DNA from: Salinilacustrithrix flava
GTDB taxonomy: Bacteria > Actinomycetota > Acidimicrobiia > Acidimicrobiales > Salinilacustritrichaceae
Length of the DNA: 64,000 nucleotides
Assembly: GCA_024128875.1 (NCBI GenBank)
Contig: JAMYFF010000001.1
Coordinates: 124,001 to 188,000 of the forward strand
Direction: 5' to 3'
Within the stretch, counting starts at the first letter, position 1. Each line of letters begins with the position of its first letter. The position numbers were made by a program, and so were the translations under genes. Under the pieces are notes generated by a model that saw only the letters and a list, made by a program, of their open reading frames with translations, made no database searches and had not been told where the DNA came from. Positions 62,892-64,000 of the stretch are shown in pieces.

Positions 62892-63320
62892 CTACGCCTT
62901 GACCTCGACGCCCATGGAGCGGGCGGTGCCGGCGACCTGGAGCTTGGCGGCTTCGAGGTCGTAGGCGTTGAGGTCGGGCATCTTGGTCTGGGCGATCTCT
63001 TCGAGCTGGGCCTGGGTGATCGACCCGACGACCTGGGTGCCGGTGGTGGTGGCGCCCTTCTCGAGCCCGGCGGCCTGGCGGATCAGCACCGGCGTGGGCG
63101 GGGTCTTGGTGATGAACGAGAACGTGCGGTCCTCGAAGATCGTGATCTCGACCGGGATGATCGTGCCCCGCTGGCTCTCGGTCTGGGCGTTGTAGGCCTT
63201 GCAGAAATCCATGATCGCCACACCGTGGGGACCGAGCGCGGTACCGACGGGCGGAGCAGGCGTGGCCTGCCCAGCGGGGATCTGGATCTTGACGACAGCC
63301 GCGACCTTCTTCTTGGCCAT
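62892..63320 (-). CDS. rplK: 50S ribosomal protein L11
   Basis: 142 residues. [39 protein letters not shown], and the C-terminal rRNA-binding domain with [19 protein letters not shown]. It is the GTPase-centre protein bound by thiostrepton and the substrate of PrmA, also encoded here. Confidence 0.98.
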   Translation of the reverse strand: MAKKKVAAVVKIQIPAGQATPAPPVGTALGPHGVAIMDFCKAYNAQTESQRGTIIPVEITIFEDRTFSFITKTPPTPVLIRQAAGLEKGATTTGTQVVGSITQAQLEEIAQTKMPDLNAYDLEAAKLQVAGTARSMGVEVKA

Positions 63321-63413
63321 GGGACTTCTCTCTCTCTGGTGTGCGAGCGACCGACCAGTGTGGTCGGGCAGGGCACGGATCCGCCAATCGGCGGTCCGCG
63401 TGTGGTACTTGGG

Positions 63414-63431
63414 GGCGCCCTCTCGGGCGCC
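63414..63431 (-). terminator. Hairpin after nusG
   Basis: GGCGCCC-TCTC-GGGCGCC, 2 bases after the nusG stop. A second small stem CCGCC-AATC-GGCGG (63381-63394) follows before rplK. Confidence 0.55.
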
Positions 63432-63433
63432 GC

Positions 63434-64000
63434 TTACATCTTGGCGACCTGGCTGAACTCGAGCTCGACCGGGGTCTCCCGGCCGAAGATGTTCACGAGC
63501 ACCTTCACCTTGAGCTGCTCGGCGTTGAGCTCGATGACCTCACCGGAGAAGTCGGCGAAGGGGCCGTCCTTCACCCGCACGGTCTCGCCGAGCTCGTACT
63601 GCATCCGAGGCTTGATCTTGGCGGTGGCGGCCTCGGTGGCCTCGTCCTTGGTGCCGAGGAAGTTCTCGACGTCCTTGCGACGCAGCGGGGAGGGCTTGGC
63701 GCCGGCACCGACGAACCCGGTGACGCCGGGGGTGTTGCGGATCACGTACCAGGAGTCGTCGTCGAGGCGGCACCGCACGAGCAGGTAGCCGGGGAACATC
63801 TTCTTCTGGACGACGACGCGCTTGCCGTTCTTGAACTCGACGACGTCCTCGAGGGGGATGGCCACCTCGTAGATCCGCTCCTCCATGTTCATGGAGGCGG
63901 TGCGGGCCTCGAGGTTGGTCTTGACCTTCTTCTCGTAGCCGGACTGGGTGTGGACGACGTACCACTTGCCGGGACGGTCGTAGGGGCTGACGACCTCCTC
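63434..64000 (-). CDS. nusG: Transcription termination/antitermination factor NusG, N-terminal part cut off
   Basis: C-terminal 188 residues; the gene continues beyond the right edge. The NGN domain begins at [20 protein letters not shown] and includes [20 protein letters not shown]; the KOW domain is [20 protein letters not shown]. It couples RNA polymerase with ribosomes or Rho. Its position directly before rplK is the usual one. Confidence 0.96.
   Translation of the reverse strand, partial: EEVVSPYDRPGKWYVVHTQSGYEKKVKTNLEARTASMNMEERIYEVAIPLEDVVEFKNGKRVVVQKKMFPGYLLVRCRLDDDSWYVIRNTPGVTGFVGAGAKPSPLRRKDVENFLGTKDEATEAATAKIKPRMQYELGETVRVKDGPFADFSGEVIELNAEQLKVKVLVNIFGRETPVELEFSQVAKM

Overview
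The window is a very GC-rich chromosomal segment with short intergenic gaps, frequent GTG starts, 1-4 base stop/start overlaps and TAnnnT -10 boxes. Gene content and order (nusG-rplKAJL-rpoBC, str, S10-spc-alpha, rplM-rpsI-glmM-glmS-acpS-nnr-alr-tsaEB-rimI-tsaD-groESL, guaB; DUF222 and MT0933-type antitoxin families) point to Actinomycetota. I lean to an Acidimicrobiia-like lineage, which is inference and would need a marker-gene tree. Nearly all housekeeping genes lie on the minus strand, so transcription runs from right to left.

Layout, left to right. 1-7.6 kb: a truncated aromatic amino acid decarboxylase, guaB, a DUF222 protein without its HNH nuclease, and small enzymes (P-loop kinase-like, SDR, methyltransferase, RAM domain, Nudix). 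7.6-10.7 kb: groES-groEL under a CIRCE operator, plus an FHA protein and a UPF0158 protein. 10.7-17.3 kb: the t6A genes (tsaE, tsaB, tsaD) with rimI, a P1 peptidase, alr and the NAD(P)HX repair gene. 17.3-25.3 kb: a hotdog thioesterase, acpS, an exceptionally large GlmS-like protein (1153 residues), a META lipoprotein, glmM, rpsI and rplM. 25.5-26.6 kb: selD on the plus strand, whose reading frame continues upstream through an in-frame TGA that reads as selenocysteine. 26.6-32.2 kb: truA, rplQ, rpoA, rpsD, rpsK, rpsM, rpmJ, map, adk. 32.3-33.3 kb: a DUF559 nuclease-like gene on the opposite strand, bracketed by two copies of a palindromic repeat; a third copy lies at 51.8 kb. 33.3-44.1 kb: secY and the spc/S10 ribosomal genes up to rplC. 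44.1-45.5 kb: an inverted insert with prmA. 45.5-50.3 kb: rpsJ, tuf, fusA, rpsG, rpsL. 50.5-51.8 kb: a CYTH protein and an enoyl-CoA hydratase. 51.9-64 kb: rpoC, rpoB, a membrane protein, rplL, rplJ, rplA, rplK and the 3' part of nusG.

The genes form one growth-related superregion: translation, transcription, protein secretion and folding, tRNA modification, and amino-sugar and D-alanine supply for the cell wall. Promoters found by eye at six ribosomal or RNA polymerase operons share a TTGnnn-N18-TAnnnT layout. At least ten smaller genes have a TAnnnT box only 6-9 bases before the start codon, which suggests leaderless mRNAs. The most notable observations are the probable selenoprotein SelD, the giant GlmS, the repeat-bracketed DUF559 gene, the paired repeat directly after the rpsJ and rplK stop codons, the tandem CIRCE sites, and tuf, whose codon usage differs sharply from its neighbours except at its very 3' end. 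I saw no tRNA, rRNA, CRISPR array or complete insertion sequence.
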